From the NCBI GenBank assembly GCA_021772635.1, contig JAJFLP010000099.1, forward strand, positions 1 through 64,000: a DNA stretch of 64,000 nucleotides, read 5' to 3'. The notes under the pieces were generated by a model that worked only from the letters and a program-made list of their open reading frames with translations, was not told the origin of the DNA and made no database searches. This document shows positions 46,873 to 55,566 of this stretch, in pieces (position 1 is the stretch's first letter; each line of letters opens with the position of its first letter). This DNA comes from Verrucomicrobiota bacterium. Its GTDB lineage: Bacteria > Verrucomicrobiota > Lentisphaeria > JABSQK01 > JAJFLO01. The translations under genes and the position numbers were made by a program.

Positions 46873-48009
46873 TTAGGCGACGCGTTCGCGATTCGAATGA
46901 TGTCCGCGACGCCGAACGACATAGCCCCGCATCATAAAAATACCGATGAGCACCAGCACATAATCCTGAGGCTCCGGTACCGCTGTCGCCACGAGATCCC
47001 AGCCGATGGCGTCGAAGGCCTGAATGTCCAGCGCAGAGATTTGTCCCAAAGTCCCAGGTGCGAACGTCGGATCCATAATACCCAACCCGAGGTTATCTTT
47101 CCAATGGCTGGCCTGACGGCCATCGCCGTTGAACTGCCCGGTTGAGAACGTTCCCAAATTAGTTACCCCTGCATCGAGTGAGAAATAGGGTGTATCACCA
47201 ACTGCCAGGTCCAGTACCCCACCGCCTTCAGCGACACTGTCAGCGGAATATCGAAACAAATCGAGGACACTAAAAACTCTGAACGGATCCAGATCTGTCG
47301 GTGCGAACGGCCCCGCCCCCGACGTGATATCCACAATATCTACGCCACTAACGAAGCCAAGGGAATGTCCGATCTCGTGGATCGCGATCCCGACAAAGTC
47401 GAATGTGCCGGCACTAATCCCGTTGCTACCGTCGAAATCAAAGCTGAAATCGCTATTGAAAGTAATCGTAGCATCGGCTGTCGATCCATCATCGGATAAC
47501 AGCCCAAGCGCTTTTAAATTCGCGCGGTTCACGTCCAGTACTGAATTATTAGCACCACCGTCATCGTCTAAATACCGGACAGGCGTCCCCGTCGGGTCAG
47601 TGGTAAGAAATTTTAGGGCAGACCCAGTTGGCAGATTCGTGACCGCAGTCGCATCGTCCGTCGAGGTCGCATCCCCGGCAAGTGCACTCTTTATCGTGCT
47701 GAAGGATCCCCCGAGCGTCTCAGAGCTCGCTGAACCGAGTACGCCTGGCCCGAGTGATTCAAAACCGACATCCACACGGACAGTAACTGGATCGAAAAAC
47801 AATGACTCCCACTCGGTCGCGGCATCGGTAAACCCTTGTAGTGCACTCGCTGACATCCCCCCTGGTGTAACATCGTTCAAGACTATACTGAGACCGAAAC
47901 ACGGAGTATTGGAAAGAATCAACCCAAACGCGACACAGGCCGAACGTATTTGAGTGCGTCCGAAAATACGGTTCTTGCTAACGAGTTCTCTAATGATGGC
48001 CAGTGTCAT
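46873..48009 (-). CDS. Zinc metalloprotease-like protein with PEP-CTERM tail
   Basis: The start is the ATG at 48009 (MTLAIIRELVSK), since upstream codons run into the previous terminator. A signal peptide covers ~18-40. The zinc site HEIGHSLGFVSGVD carries the H-E-x-x-H-x-x-G-x-x-x-G-x-D pattern (~206-219), like NF038122-type metalloproteases. The C terminus has VPEPQDYVLVLIGIFMMRG followed by VRRRGHH, a PEP-CTERM signal with an unusual QDY after PEP. It is therefore a candidate exosortase substrate exported to the surface. It is the first of four PEP-CTERM genes on this strand in coordinate order. Confidence 0.88.
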   Translation of the reverse strand: MTLAIIRELVSKNRIFGRTQIRSACVAFGLILSNTPCFGLSIVLNDVTPGGMSASALQGFTDAATEWESLFFDPVTVRVDVGFESLGPGVLGSASSETLGGSFSTIKSALAGDATSTDDATAVTNLPTGSALKFLTTDPTGTPVRYLDDDGGANNSVLDVNRANLKALGLLSDDGSTADATITFNSDFSFDFDGSNGISAGTFDFVGIAIHEIGHSLGFVSGVDIVDITSGAGPFAPTDLDPFRVFSVLDLFRYSADSVAEGGGVLDLAVGDTPYFSLDAGVTNLGTFSTGQFNGDGRQASHWKDNLGLGIMDPTFAPGTLGQISALDIQAFDAIGWDLVATAVPEPQDYVLVLIGIFMMRGYVVRRRGHHSNRERVA

Positions 48010-48096
48010 CTTTGCGCGTCCCTGCGTCGAATTATTATTGGACAGAAGAAGCGGAGTGCCGGAATCAACGATAACAGAAGTTATAACTCCATACAA

Positions 48097-48134
48097 ACAA
48101 AAAATCCTCCAGAGAGTTTGCGTCTCTGAAGGAT
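48097..48134 (-). terminator. Rho-independent terminator after the PEP-CTERM gene at 48197-48916
   Basis: On the minus strand, ATCCTTCAGAGA and TCTCTGGAGGAT form a 12-bp stem with a single G-U pair around the loop CGCAAAC, followed by TTTTTTG. It lies 63 bp past the stop codon and before the metalloprotease start, so the metalloprotease probably has its own promoter. Confidence 0.85.
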
Positions 48135-48196
48135 CGAGTAAACTACTTAAATTTTTTGGCTATTCCACACAACAAGAGACTGCCTGCCGCGTCTGT

Positions 48197-48916
48197 TTAC
48201 GAACGACGGCGACGGCGCAAACTAAGCAAACCGACGCCTGCAATGATAAGTGCATATGTGCTCGGTTCTGGGACGGGGGTTACTGCGTCGTAGTTATATA
48301 TTATTTTTAAACTTGCACCGGCACTGGTAGAAAATTGCGTAATAAGATTGCCGGCACCACTTCCCATAGAATCCCCTGTCGCCGCAACATCTAGGATAAT
48401 GTTTCCGATCCCAGAGAAGAGGGCAAAATCAGAGGCACTAGTAGAAGTCTCAACCACTAATAAGTCGGCAACCAATCCCGTATGTGTTTTCCCGGAAGTC
48501 CCGCCAAAGTCGATAGTGCCGTCGAAGGCAGAAGCATTATCTACGTTCTGCGCGAGAGGCGTCGCTATCACGATATCGGACCCGCCCCCGGGGCGTTTCA
48601 ATTTTAACTCGGCGGCGAGATTGGTGGTGACGATGGTTGCACTCCCATCTAGACTTTCAAACTTGGCGGTCCCCTCCAGATGGCCAGTCCATTCGAAGTC
48701 GATGCTCGTCAGAGTCCCAAGAGCAGGATCAAACTTAGATAATGATACAGTATCCACAAAATTCGTTGACTGGACGTCTACTGTATCAGTATAGGAAATC
48801 GAAGCAGCGTTTACCTGCGTTGCCGCGGCAATCAGCACTGCGCTGGCAATGACGGTTGTCGCCTTTCTGAATTTTCCGACGAAAGAATTATATATGTTCA
48901 TCACTATTGTCTGCAT
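48197..48916 (-). CDS. Choice-of-anchor E type PEP-CTERM protein (paralogue 1)
   Basis: A secreted beta-rich protein of 239 residues from the ATG at 48916, preceded by AAGGTG six bases upstream. The signal peptide is FRKATTVIASAVLIAAATQVNA-like (~15-37). The domain start resembles choice-of-anchor E (SYTDTVDVQSTNFVDT, FDPALGTLTSIDFEW). The tail VPEPSTYALIIAGVGLLSL plus RRRRRS is a textbook PEP-CTERM: PEP motif, helix, basic end. Role: surface or matrix protein sorted by an exosortase. It ends at a strong terminator. Confidence 0.9.
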   Translation of the reverse strand: MQTIVMNIYNSFVGKFRKATTVIASAVLIAAATQVNAASISYTDTVDVQSTNFVDTVSLSKFDPALGTLTSIDFEWTGHLEGTAKFESLDGSATIVTTNLAAELKLKRPGGGSDIVIATPLAQNVDNASAFDGTIDFGGTSGKTHTGLVADLLVVETSTSASDFALFSGIGNIILDVAATGDSMGSGAGNLITQFSTSAGASLKIIYNYDAVTPVPEPSTYALIIAGVGLLSLRRRRRS

Positions 48917-48978
48917 GTATTTCACCTTGGTATATTGTCGTGTTGTGTTTGGTGGCGCATCCGATCAATGAAGTAAGT

Positions 48979-49743
48979 TTACTTCCGGCAACGGTGCCGT
49001 AAACTCATGAGACCGATGCCCGCGATTATAAGGGCGTATGTACTGGGTTCCGGAACCGGAGTATACTCGTATATCAGTTCCAGGTCACCAGCGATATCGG
49101 ATGGAATAAACCCGATCTGCAAGCCGCCCAATCCGGTAATTTTCAAAACATTAGATAAATCGAGGTCCATACTGAAAGTACCGCCGGCGCCGGTGTACTG
49201 TCCCCAGACGCTGCTGTCTATTTCCAACATGCCTGTTTCGGCTTCAGAGACCAGGGATAGACTGAAAAAATCGGTCGATCCTCCAGTTGACGGAAGATCG
49301 AAATCGAACCCGCTGCCATCCGGAACCCCGGAGATCGGGCCAATAGACGTCTCAGGCAAAGGATATGCGCCGTCAGCGGCCAACGTTTCGGTCGCGCTCG
49401 TTGTGAAATCAAGCCCGGCCCATTCAAGAAGAACGACCGCTTCGAGAATAGAAACGTCGCCTGATAGCGAGCCGTGGACTCCCGTCTCCAGCGTAACGGA
49501 TCCTCCGGCAACACCATCGTTATCGACAGCTAATGTGCCACCAAGGGCTGTCCCCGAAAGCTCCCACCTGACTGAGTTAAGAATACCAAGCGCCGGGTTA
49601 AACTTATCGTAGATGTGGTTAATGCTGTCATCCGGAACAGTATCAAAGGTAACCATTTGGGTTATCGTTGCGCTGCGAGACGCAGATGCCAACGATAACA
49701 TCAAGCCGATTGCCGTAAATGTTAACAATGTTATGTTTTTCAT
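48979..49743 (-). CDS. Choice-of-anchor E type PEP-CTERM protein (paralogue 2)
   Basis: 254 residues from the ATG at 49743, with AAAGGA upstream (an earlier ATG would add a non-signal leader). Signal peptide ~3-20. The domain carries KFNPALGILNSVRWELSG, the counterpart of FDPALGTLTSIDFEW in paralogue 1. The tail is VPEPSTYALIIAGIGLMSL followed by RHRCRK, nearly identical to that of paralogue 1. The two neighbours are recent duplicates in the tail but well diverged in the ectodomain. Probably secreted and processed by the same exosortase. Confidence 0.9.
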   Translation of the reverse strand: MKNITLLTFTAIGLMLSLASASRSATITQMVTFDTVPDDSINHIYDKFNPALGILNSVRWELSGTALGGTLAVDNDGVAGGSVTLETGVHGSLSGDVSILEAVVLLEWAGLDFTTSATETLAADGAYPLPETSIGPISGVPDGSGFDFDLPSTGGSTDFFSLSLVSEAETGMLEIDSSVWGQYTGAGGTFSMDLDLSNVLKITGLGGLQIGFIPSDIAGDLELIYEYTPVPEPSTYALIIAGIGLMSLRHRCRK

Positions 49744-49867
49744 TTTATTTCCTTTACCGTTTTCTGCCATGATCGATATGAATAATAATTCCGTTCTCTA
49801 ATACCATATAACATAGGCCAATAAGAACTAAATTCAATACGAATCCACGTCGGATTCGGCTGAAAAG

Positions 49868-49885
49868 AACGTAGGGCAAACCCTA
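49868..49885 (-). terminator. Possible weak terminator after paralogue 3
   Basis: GTAGGG-TTTG-CCCTAC overlaps the stop codon on the minus strand and is followed by GTTCTTTTC. A second hairpin, CGAATCC/GGATTCG, follows at about 49837-49859. The stems are short and the T-run broken, so this is only suggestive. Confidence 0.35.
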
Positions 49886-50641
49886 CATGCCTTCGCTGAT
49901 CGCGCTGGCGTGCGCTCTTTTTCTACGACGAAAAGACACCGCAATCAACCCGATGCCGGTGAGTAGCATTACGTATGTACCGGGCTCCGGCGTGTGATAC
50001 TGGTACGTCACTTCAATTGTACCGCTGGTCGTAACCGGCGCGATAAACCCAGCCAGACCACTGACACCGGTAAAGCTTATGATATTAGTGAGGGGAACGC
50101 TTAAGTCGTATGTCGACGCGCCTATGTAACCGCTGTGATAGGCGCTTCCGATCAGAATTGACTTATTACCCGATTTAGCCGTTCCCGACAGAATTGCGTT
50201 GTCACCGTCGCCTTCGAAATGAAAAACCGGCGGAAGGCCGGTATCCGCGCCGAACGTATTAATGTTGGCGGTTACGCTTGGAGTACCTGTGGTTGACTGA
50301 TTGAGGTCGCCAAAACCAATCGCAGATGCATTCAATACCTGCACAGCGGTTGCCGTCACCTTCCCTTTCGCGCCAAGCTCTAAATTCGTTGTCCCGCCAG
50401 CTGCACCGTCGTTATCGACAAACAGGGAACCGCCAGCGATATTTAAACTGAGCTTGATTGTAATTGATTGCAGTACGCCAAGGCTTGCATTATGTTGGTC
50501 AAAGGTAAATACCGGGGTAGAGTTCGGTATTATTCCCGTCCATGTTCCAGTCTGTACACGCGTTACCTGACCCGCCGCAAATCCTGAGCCACTGCCAAAG
50601 ATAAAAATAAACGTAGATAATAGTATCAATTTCGTCTTCAT
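49883..50641 (-). CDS. Choice-of-anchor E type PEP-CTERM protein (paralogue 3)
   Basis: 252 residues from the ATG at 50641, with GGAG seven bases upstream; the frame extends 62 codons further but without a signal-like start. The signal peptide is at residues ~3-22. The domain has FDQHNASLGVLQSITIKLS, matching the corresponding strand of the two neighbours. The tail TPEPGTYVMLLTGIGLIAV followed by SFRRRKR is a PEP-CTERM variant with PEPGTY, extended by ten residues beyond the basic cluster. The three paralogues lie in a row. Confidence 0.88.
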   Translation of the reverse strand: MKTKLILLSTFIFIFGSGSGFAAGQVTRVQTGTWTGIIPNSTPVFTFDQHNASLGVLQSITIKLSLNIAGGSLFVDNDGAAGGTTNLELGAKGKVTATAVQVLNASAIGFGDLNQSTTGTPSVTANINTFGADTGLPPVFHFEGDGDNAILSGTAKSGNKSILIGSAYHSGYIGASTYDLSVPLTNIISFTGVSGLAGFIAPVTTSGTIEVTYQYHTPEPGTYVMLLTGIGLIAVSFRRRKRAHASAISEGM

Positions 50642-51084
50642 AATTTTCTCCGGTTCCTCATAAACGATTACTTTAGATTGCAAGCAGTTGAATTTTCGAC
50701 GATCTCTTGTCACGGTAGGCAAAGATTTTAGAAAAATCGTCAAAAACCTGACTGAAGTTAGCAGTATACCTATTCGTAGTGGCGAACTAATATTTACGCC
50801 TCTATTTACGTTGCTAATATAACTCAACTTAATAAAATTTCAAGTCCTGGCGCATGAAATATAATTGCGCCACGCGACGCAATACCGTATTCCAGTCGGG
50901 CGGAGTCATAATATTCGTCCAACGACGCGGGCCGCTCGTCCGGAAATTCGGCAAAATCTATTTCTCTAAGAGATTCTCTCGCTGGACCCAATCCAAGCAG
51001 TCACCGTAAATTCAGATATATTAATCGTCACGAATTGAATGCTAATCTTCAAATAACGTCACGAGACCTTAATTCAAACAGGCA

Positions 51085-52794
51085 GTGTGTACTATACGAA
51101 TGCCAGTTCCTTTTTTCAATAGCTTACGATTAAAAGCCGTAGCGATAGGCAATAAATTTGATTCCAAGAACGCGATGATCTATGGCGTCGCCCTCGGCGC
51201 GGTTTCGCTCGCAGCGTTCTATTGGCCCTCTCTCCGGGTGCTATTAACGGTATACTCAACTATAGACAGCTATTCTCACGGCTTCATCGTTCCGCTTGTT
51301 TCCGCATACGCTACTTTCGAACTATTTCAAATGAAACGTAGTATTTCATTACGCCCCTCGTGGTGGGGGCTGCCGATATTCCTTGCCGGTACAGCAATCC
51401 TTTTATTCGGCTACTGGTACTATATTGCGCTGTTTACATCGTTGTTCAGGTGCGGTTTTATATTTTCCATCGGATTACTCCTGTCAATCGTCGGTTTATA
51501 TGTGACAGCCGGGGGGTTCGGGACACTCCGGGTATTCGGGTTTCCGTTAGCATACCTGTTCTTCGCAATCCCCTTTCCACAGTCGACCACACAAATACTG
51601 ACCAACAAACTACGTTCGATCGTCTCGGTGTTATGCGAACTGACATTTACGAAGCTGGGCATGATCGTACACCGGGAAGGAAACGTTCTACATCTCGCGG
51701 CCGTGTCGCTCGGAATCGATGATGCGTGTACGGGTATTCAGTCGTTCTGGATGCTTGTTGCGTGTGCGGTTTTAATGACCTACCTGTATAAGCTAGGTAT
51801 CGCCGAAACCGCCTTCATCTGCCTTCTAACAATTCCGATTTCGGTACTGATGAATGCGTTGCGCATTGTTGCCACGGGATTGCTGGTTTCCAATGTCAGT
51901 CGTGATTTTTCCGGTGGCTGGCGGCATGAGTTTTGTGGTTGGCTAACGTTCGTATTCGGTGTATCGCTCGTCATGCTCCTGGGGAAGCTGTTTTCTCATC
52001 CCGCGGATGATATAGAACGGACGGGCGACATACCGCCTCCGGCAGTCTCGAACGACGGCTCCGGGTCTCCGGGACGTATGCGGGTGGTTACTCTTCTGAT
52101 TACCGTGATATTCGTGTCATCCGGCGGCGTTCTCGCCAACTTCATCATTACCCGGCACTACGACTGGGATAAAATTACTTTACCGGATCAAAATCGAAAA
52201 ATGCTTACGGACATGCCGAAAGTTCTCGGTTCGTTTTACCAGATAAAGGATCTAACCCTTGCAGACGACCTGTTATTGTTACGGAACCCCGACGACTATA
52301 TCACTCGGCAATATCGTAACGATAACGACGCCATCGTAGAACTACGGATCTCATACTGGGCCCCCGGTCAATTTAAGCGTAAAACAGGTGCGCCGATGCC
52401 GATCGCAGGGGTATCCGTTCATCATCCGGATGAGTGTTTTCAAGCCTGGGGATATGAGTCGGTGGATGAGTACCGGTCAGAGGTAATGATCGTGGACTTA
52501 CCTGTCGAGTCGGTATCGGTACGGCTGTTTCGCAATAAATCCGGCCATGAACAGTTCGTTTTGTTTTGGTATAAGAAAGAAGAAGAGAATATGCCGAAGG
52601 TCCGTTATAATCCTCTCGCGGTAAACAAGATCCTGCTGGATTCTTGGAAACAGCCGTTTGAATCGAATGTGCGGCCGCAGTATCTGGTATTTCTGATAGT
52701 AAAATCGACGAATTCATTCGAATCGGCGAATGCTGTTGCAATTGACTTTATAAAAACACTCGGTCCCATGTTACCGCAATTCAATATCGATTGA
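51085..52794 (+). CDS. Exosortase fused to an EpsI-type domain (second copy)
   Basis: A 569-residue sorting enzyme with the full N-terminal part of classical exosortases: DSYSHGFIVPLVS near 61-73, then ~8 membrane helices. The triad is Cys215 in IDDACTGIQS, Arg260 in MNALRIVATG and His281 in WRHEFCGW. From ~375, the EpsI-type domain (SVHHPDECFQAWGYES, FVLFWYKKEE) follows. Compared with the copy at 33244-34944 it has the longer N-terminal membrane region and different spacing. It lies next to four PEP-CTERM genes, divergent from paralogue 3, so it is the best candidate enzyme for them. Confidence 0.93.
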   Translation: MCTIRMPVPFFNSLRLKAVAIGNKFDSKNAMIYGVALGAVSLAAFYWPSLRVLLTVYSTIDSYSHGFIVPLVSAYATFELFQMKRSISLRPSWWGLPIFLAGTAILLFGYWYYIALFTSLFRCGFIFSIGLLLSIVGLYVTAGGFGTLRVFGFPLAYLFFAIPFPQSTTQILTNKLRSIVSVLCELTFTKLGMIVHREGNVLHLAAVSLGIDDACTGIQSFWMLVACAVLMTYLYKLGIAETAFICLLTIPISVLMNALRIVATGLLVSNVSRDFSGGWRHEFCGWLTFVFGVSLVMLLGKLFSHPADDIERTGDIPPPAVSNDGSGSPGRMRVVTLLITVIFVSSGGVLANFIITRHYDWDKITLPDQNRKMLTDMPKVLGSFYQIKDLTLADDLLLLRNPDDYITRQYRNDNDAIVELRISYWAPGQFKRKTGAPMPIAGVSVHHPDECFQAWGYESVDEYRSEVMIVDLPVESVSVRLFRNKSGHEQFVLFWYKKEEENMPKVRYNPLAVNKILLDSWKQPFESNVRPQYLVFLIVKSTNSFESANAVAIDFIKTLGPMLPQFNID

Positions 52795-52943
52795 TCTCCT
52801 CTGAAACTTAAAGGATTGTCGATTGATATGATTGCTGGATTGACGATTGGAATATTCCGGAATTCTTCCAAATGATTGCCATAAAAAAAAGTTTCGTTAA
52901 ATATTAACAGGCCCGCCGCCGCGGGCCGGTTCGGTGCTCCTAC

Positions 52944-53049
52944 GAAACTTGGTCATTTTGACACACTAAAGTGTGAACTCCAACGGGCGCTACTCGCACA
53001 CCAAAAGATTAGTGTTGGTAAGGTCCCCCGTCGGAGTTCACGCTTCAGC
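52944..53049. repeat. Repeat C, left part of the IS-interrupted copy
   Basis: It matches 1949-2054: GAAACTTGGTCATTTTGAC, palindrome CACACT-AA-AGTGTG, arms GTGAACTCCAACGGG (52973-52987) and CCCGTCGGAGTTCAC (53027-53041). It breaks after GCTTCAGC at 53049. A short GGCCCG/CGGGCC hairpin lies just before it at about 52911-52927. The spacer 52795-52943 holds nothing else. Confidence 0.88.
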
Positions 53050-55209
53050 AGAGAATTTACCATGCCAGTTTTTTTACTGTTTCTTTTCTGATAACCTTTT
53101 GGCCTTACTTAGACGTGAACGGATTTTGAAACAGCAACCACTATATTGTAATATTAATTTTAGCGGCCATTGATGTGGGGTGAAAAGCCGGCCTGTTGTC
53201 CAGTTATCCAAATTATAAATAGAATAGACACTGGAGGAATGGTGGCCGCACAAGAATAGTCCGCCATAATTTAATTTACATTTTGCATTCCCGTGGTATA
53301 ATATATTGCCCGTTTTTATACGCAATTCACAAACCATGGAGGATGCTCATGCAACAACAACTTACTTTAACCGGAACGAAAGGTTCCATCATTGTCGACT
53401 CCTACGATGACATTACTAAAAAAATCGCGATGTTACTCGAAGGCCAATGCCTGGGGCTTGGTGCCGAGAAAGCTGCTGAAAAATTCGGTTATACAAGACA
53501 ACATTACTATCAACTGCTTCACCGATTCGAGAAAGGTGGCGTCCCCGCACTTGCCGGAAACAAGCGCGGGCCGAAAACTAAGCCGCGACGAACGAGCGAA
53601 ACGGTCAGACAGATCATTAGGCACCGATTTCTTGACCCCGATGCCACAGTGGATGTTATCACCCAGAAACTTGTGCAATCCGGTACCACCATCAGTAAAC
53701 GGAGTGTTGAACGAGTCATCACCGAGTATGGGCTTCAAAAAAAAACTCCATCTATTTTTCCCGAAAGACAAGAAGACGCCGGATATTGAAACCCATCGAA
53801 CTGCAGAAAAAATCCGTGTTGAACCTGCTGATGACAAAAGTATCGAACGAAACGTTCGTCAATTATTATCTGATAAAGTTTCCGGCAATTTGGTCGGGAC
53901 TTGGATGCTTATTCCAGAACACCTTAAACTCGGAACTTGGGACTTACTCTGTTCTTGGACACAAAAGCCGACATCCCATGTCGATCCTCGCTTGGCCATG
54001 CAACTGGTTAATGAAGCGGCTTTATGTATAACGGGGATCCGCCAAGAACGCACCCTAAGTCAAAAGGGATTTGAACTGGCCAATGGGCTGTATTTTGTTG
54101 CTACGGATACGGCAATACACCATCTATTAGACGGCCATACTGTAAACGAAGCTCAAAATCTTCAGGTCGTTTTGGCTAAAATCCGCTCGACTTTAGGCGA
54201 CTTTGACGGCTCGCTTCTGGCCTTCGATCCGCATCGCATCAGATCGTATACTAAGAGACAAACACCCAGACGCAAAAAAGACCCTCATTCACCCGCAAAA
54301 AAGACCGCTCAGACCTTCTTTTGTTTAGACACTATAACAGAACAACCCCTCTGTTTTGTCTCTGGAACTTCAGCAAGATCTACAACCAACGCTTCTTTAG
54401 ATCTTCTCAAATTGACTGCCAAGATTCTAAATCCCAAAGATGGACAATCTCTGGTAATGGCTGACAATGAACACTATACGATCGAACTATTAGACTACGT
54501 TCGTTCACAAACACCCTTCGATCTTCTTGTCCCCATGACCAATAGAAAATCCCTGAAAAAACAGATATCTGCCATACCTGAATTGGCATTTACGCGGCAT
54601 TGGGCTGGTTATGCATCTACCACTACTAACTACCAAATCAAAAAATCGACCTTTGAATCTTACTATCAGTTCATCCAACGCGAAGGTGAACGGCCTGATG
54701 ATTATGAATTCAAAGCATTCTTATGCACAAACAATCGAAATGAAGTTGAGACTCTATGTAAAGAGTTCCCAAAACGTTGGCACATCGAAGAGTTCTTCAA
54801 GAATTATCAAGACCTCGGATGGAATCGTGCAGGCACTATGAACCTCAATGTCCAATACGGACGTATGACGATGGCATTAATCGCACAAGCCGCTACTTAT
54901 CATATGCGGAGAAAAATAGGATCACCATTCGACACTTGGGACGCCAAACACTTCGCAAATGATTTCATGCGCGGAATCGAGGGTGATGTAAGAGTCAAGT
55001 ACGACACGATCATCGTTACCCTATACAATCCACCAAATCCTCAACTCCTAAAAAAACATTACGGAAATTTACCCGAAAAGCTCATCGCCCAAGGCATTAA
55101 TCCCAAAGTCCCGTGGCTATATGATCTTAAAATCGACTTTCGAATCAAATAATTTGCGATACTTCATCAAACAAAAATTGTAAGATAAACTAAGCGGATA
55201 AAAAGTCTG
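53050..55209 (+). mobile_element. Insertion sequence, 2160 bp, 8-bp target duplication
   Basis: The 8-bp word GCTTCAGC stands at 53042-53049 and again at 55210-55217. Removing 53050-55217 restores the repeat C text (GCTTCAGC-GTGCCTTAACC), as in the intact copy at about 2046-2064. The ends show imperfect inverted repeats (AGAGAATTTACC and, inwards from the right, AGACTTTTTATCC). It carries a single transposase with a frameshift. The family is not assigned; the catalytic pattern is IS4-like. Confidence 0.9.
53349..55152 (+). CDS. Transposase, read through an A9 frameshift site
   Basis: Frame one starts at the ATG 53349 (GGAGG six bases upstream) and encodes a helix-turn-helix region (AAEKFGYTRQHYYQLLHRF) up to EYGLQKK. 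The DDE-type catalytic part lies in the +1 frame. At 53737-53745 stands a run of nine A; reading eight A joins the frames without a gap, giving about 600 residues. The catalytic candidates are Asp in CLDTITEQ, Asp in VMADNEHY and Glu in FPKRWHIEEFFK, the last fitting the IS4-type [Y/F]-x2-R-x3-E pattern. Transcriptional slippage, +1 ribosomal shift or a disabling mutation are all possible. Confidence 0.88.
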
Positions 55210-55566
55210 CTTCAGCGTGCCTTAACCTGAGTTTCGTTATGTAATAATTCTGCTGTATAGCAGAAAGCGCGTCGGTCGACACTCCTCCGATAATGCTGAG
55301 GAACCGCTGAAAATTAATCGCGCAAGAGGAAATTCGCACGAGAAGTTTAACCCGGCATAAACACAATCTCACACGACATCTGCAGACGAGTCGGGATCTG
55401 GACGAGACGCTTGGGCGAACAGTGTAAAATCGGATTCTGTCGCGTCTAATGCTGAAAGTGTTTGGAATTGTTATCTTTAGCGAAGTATCTTTCGGCGTGA
55501 TACGAGGTCGACTATCGATAGTGTCACTAATAGCTACGGTAGTATCCTTTAATATAGGGAAATATT
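55210..55566. other. Right part of repeat C and spacer
   Basis: The interrupted repeat resumes with GCTTCAGCGTGCCTTAACC and fades at about 55245. The rest, up to the TPR gene, has no supportable gene and probably contains its promoter. Confidence 0.7.
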
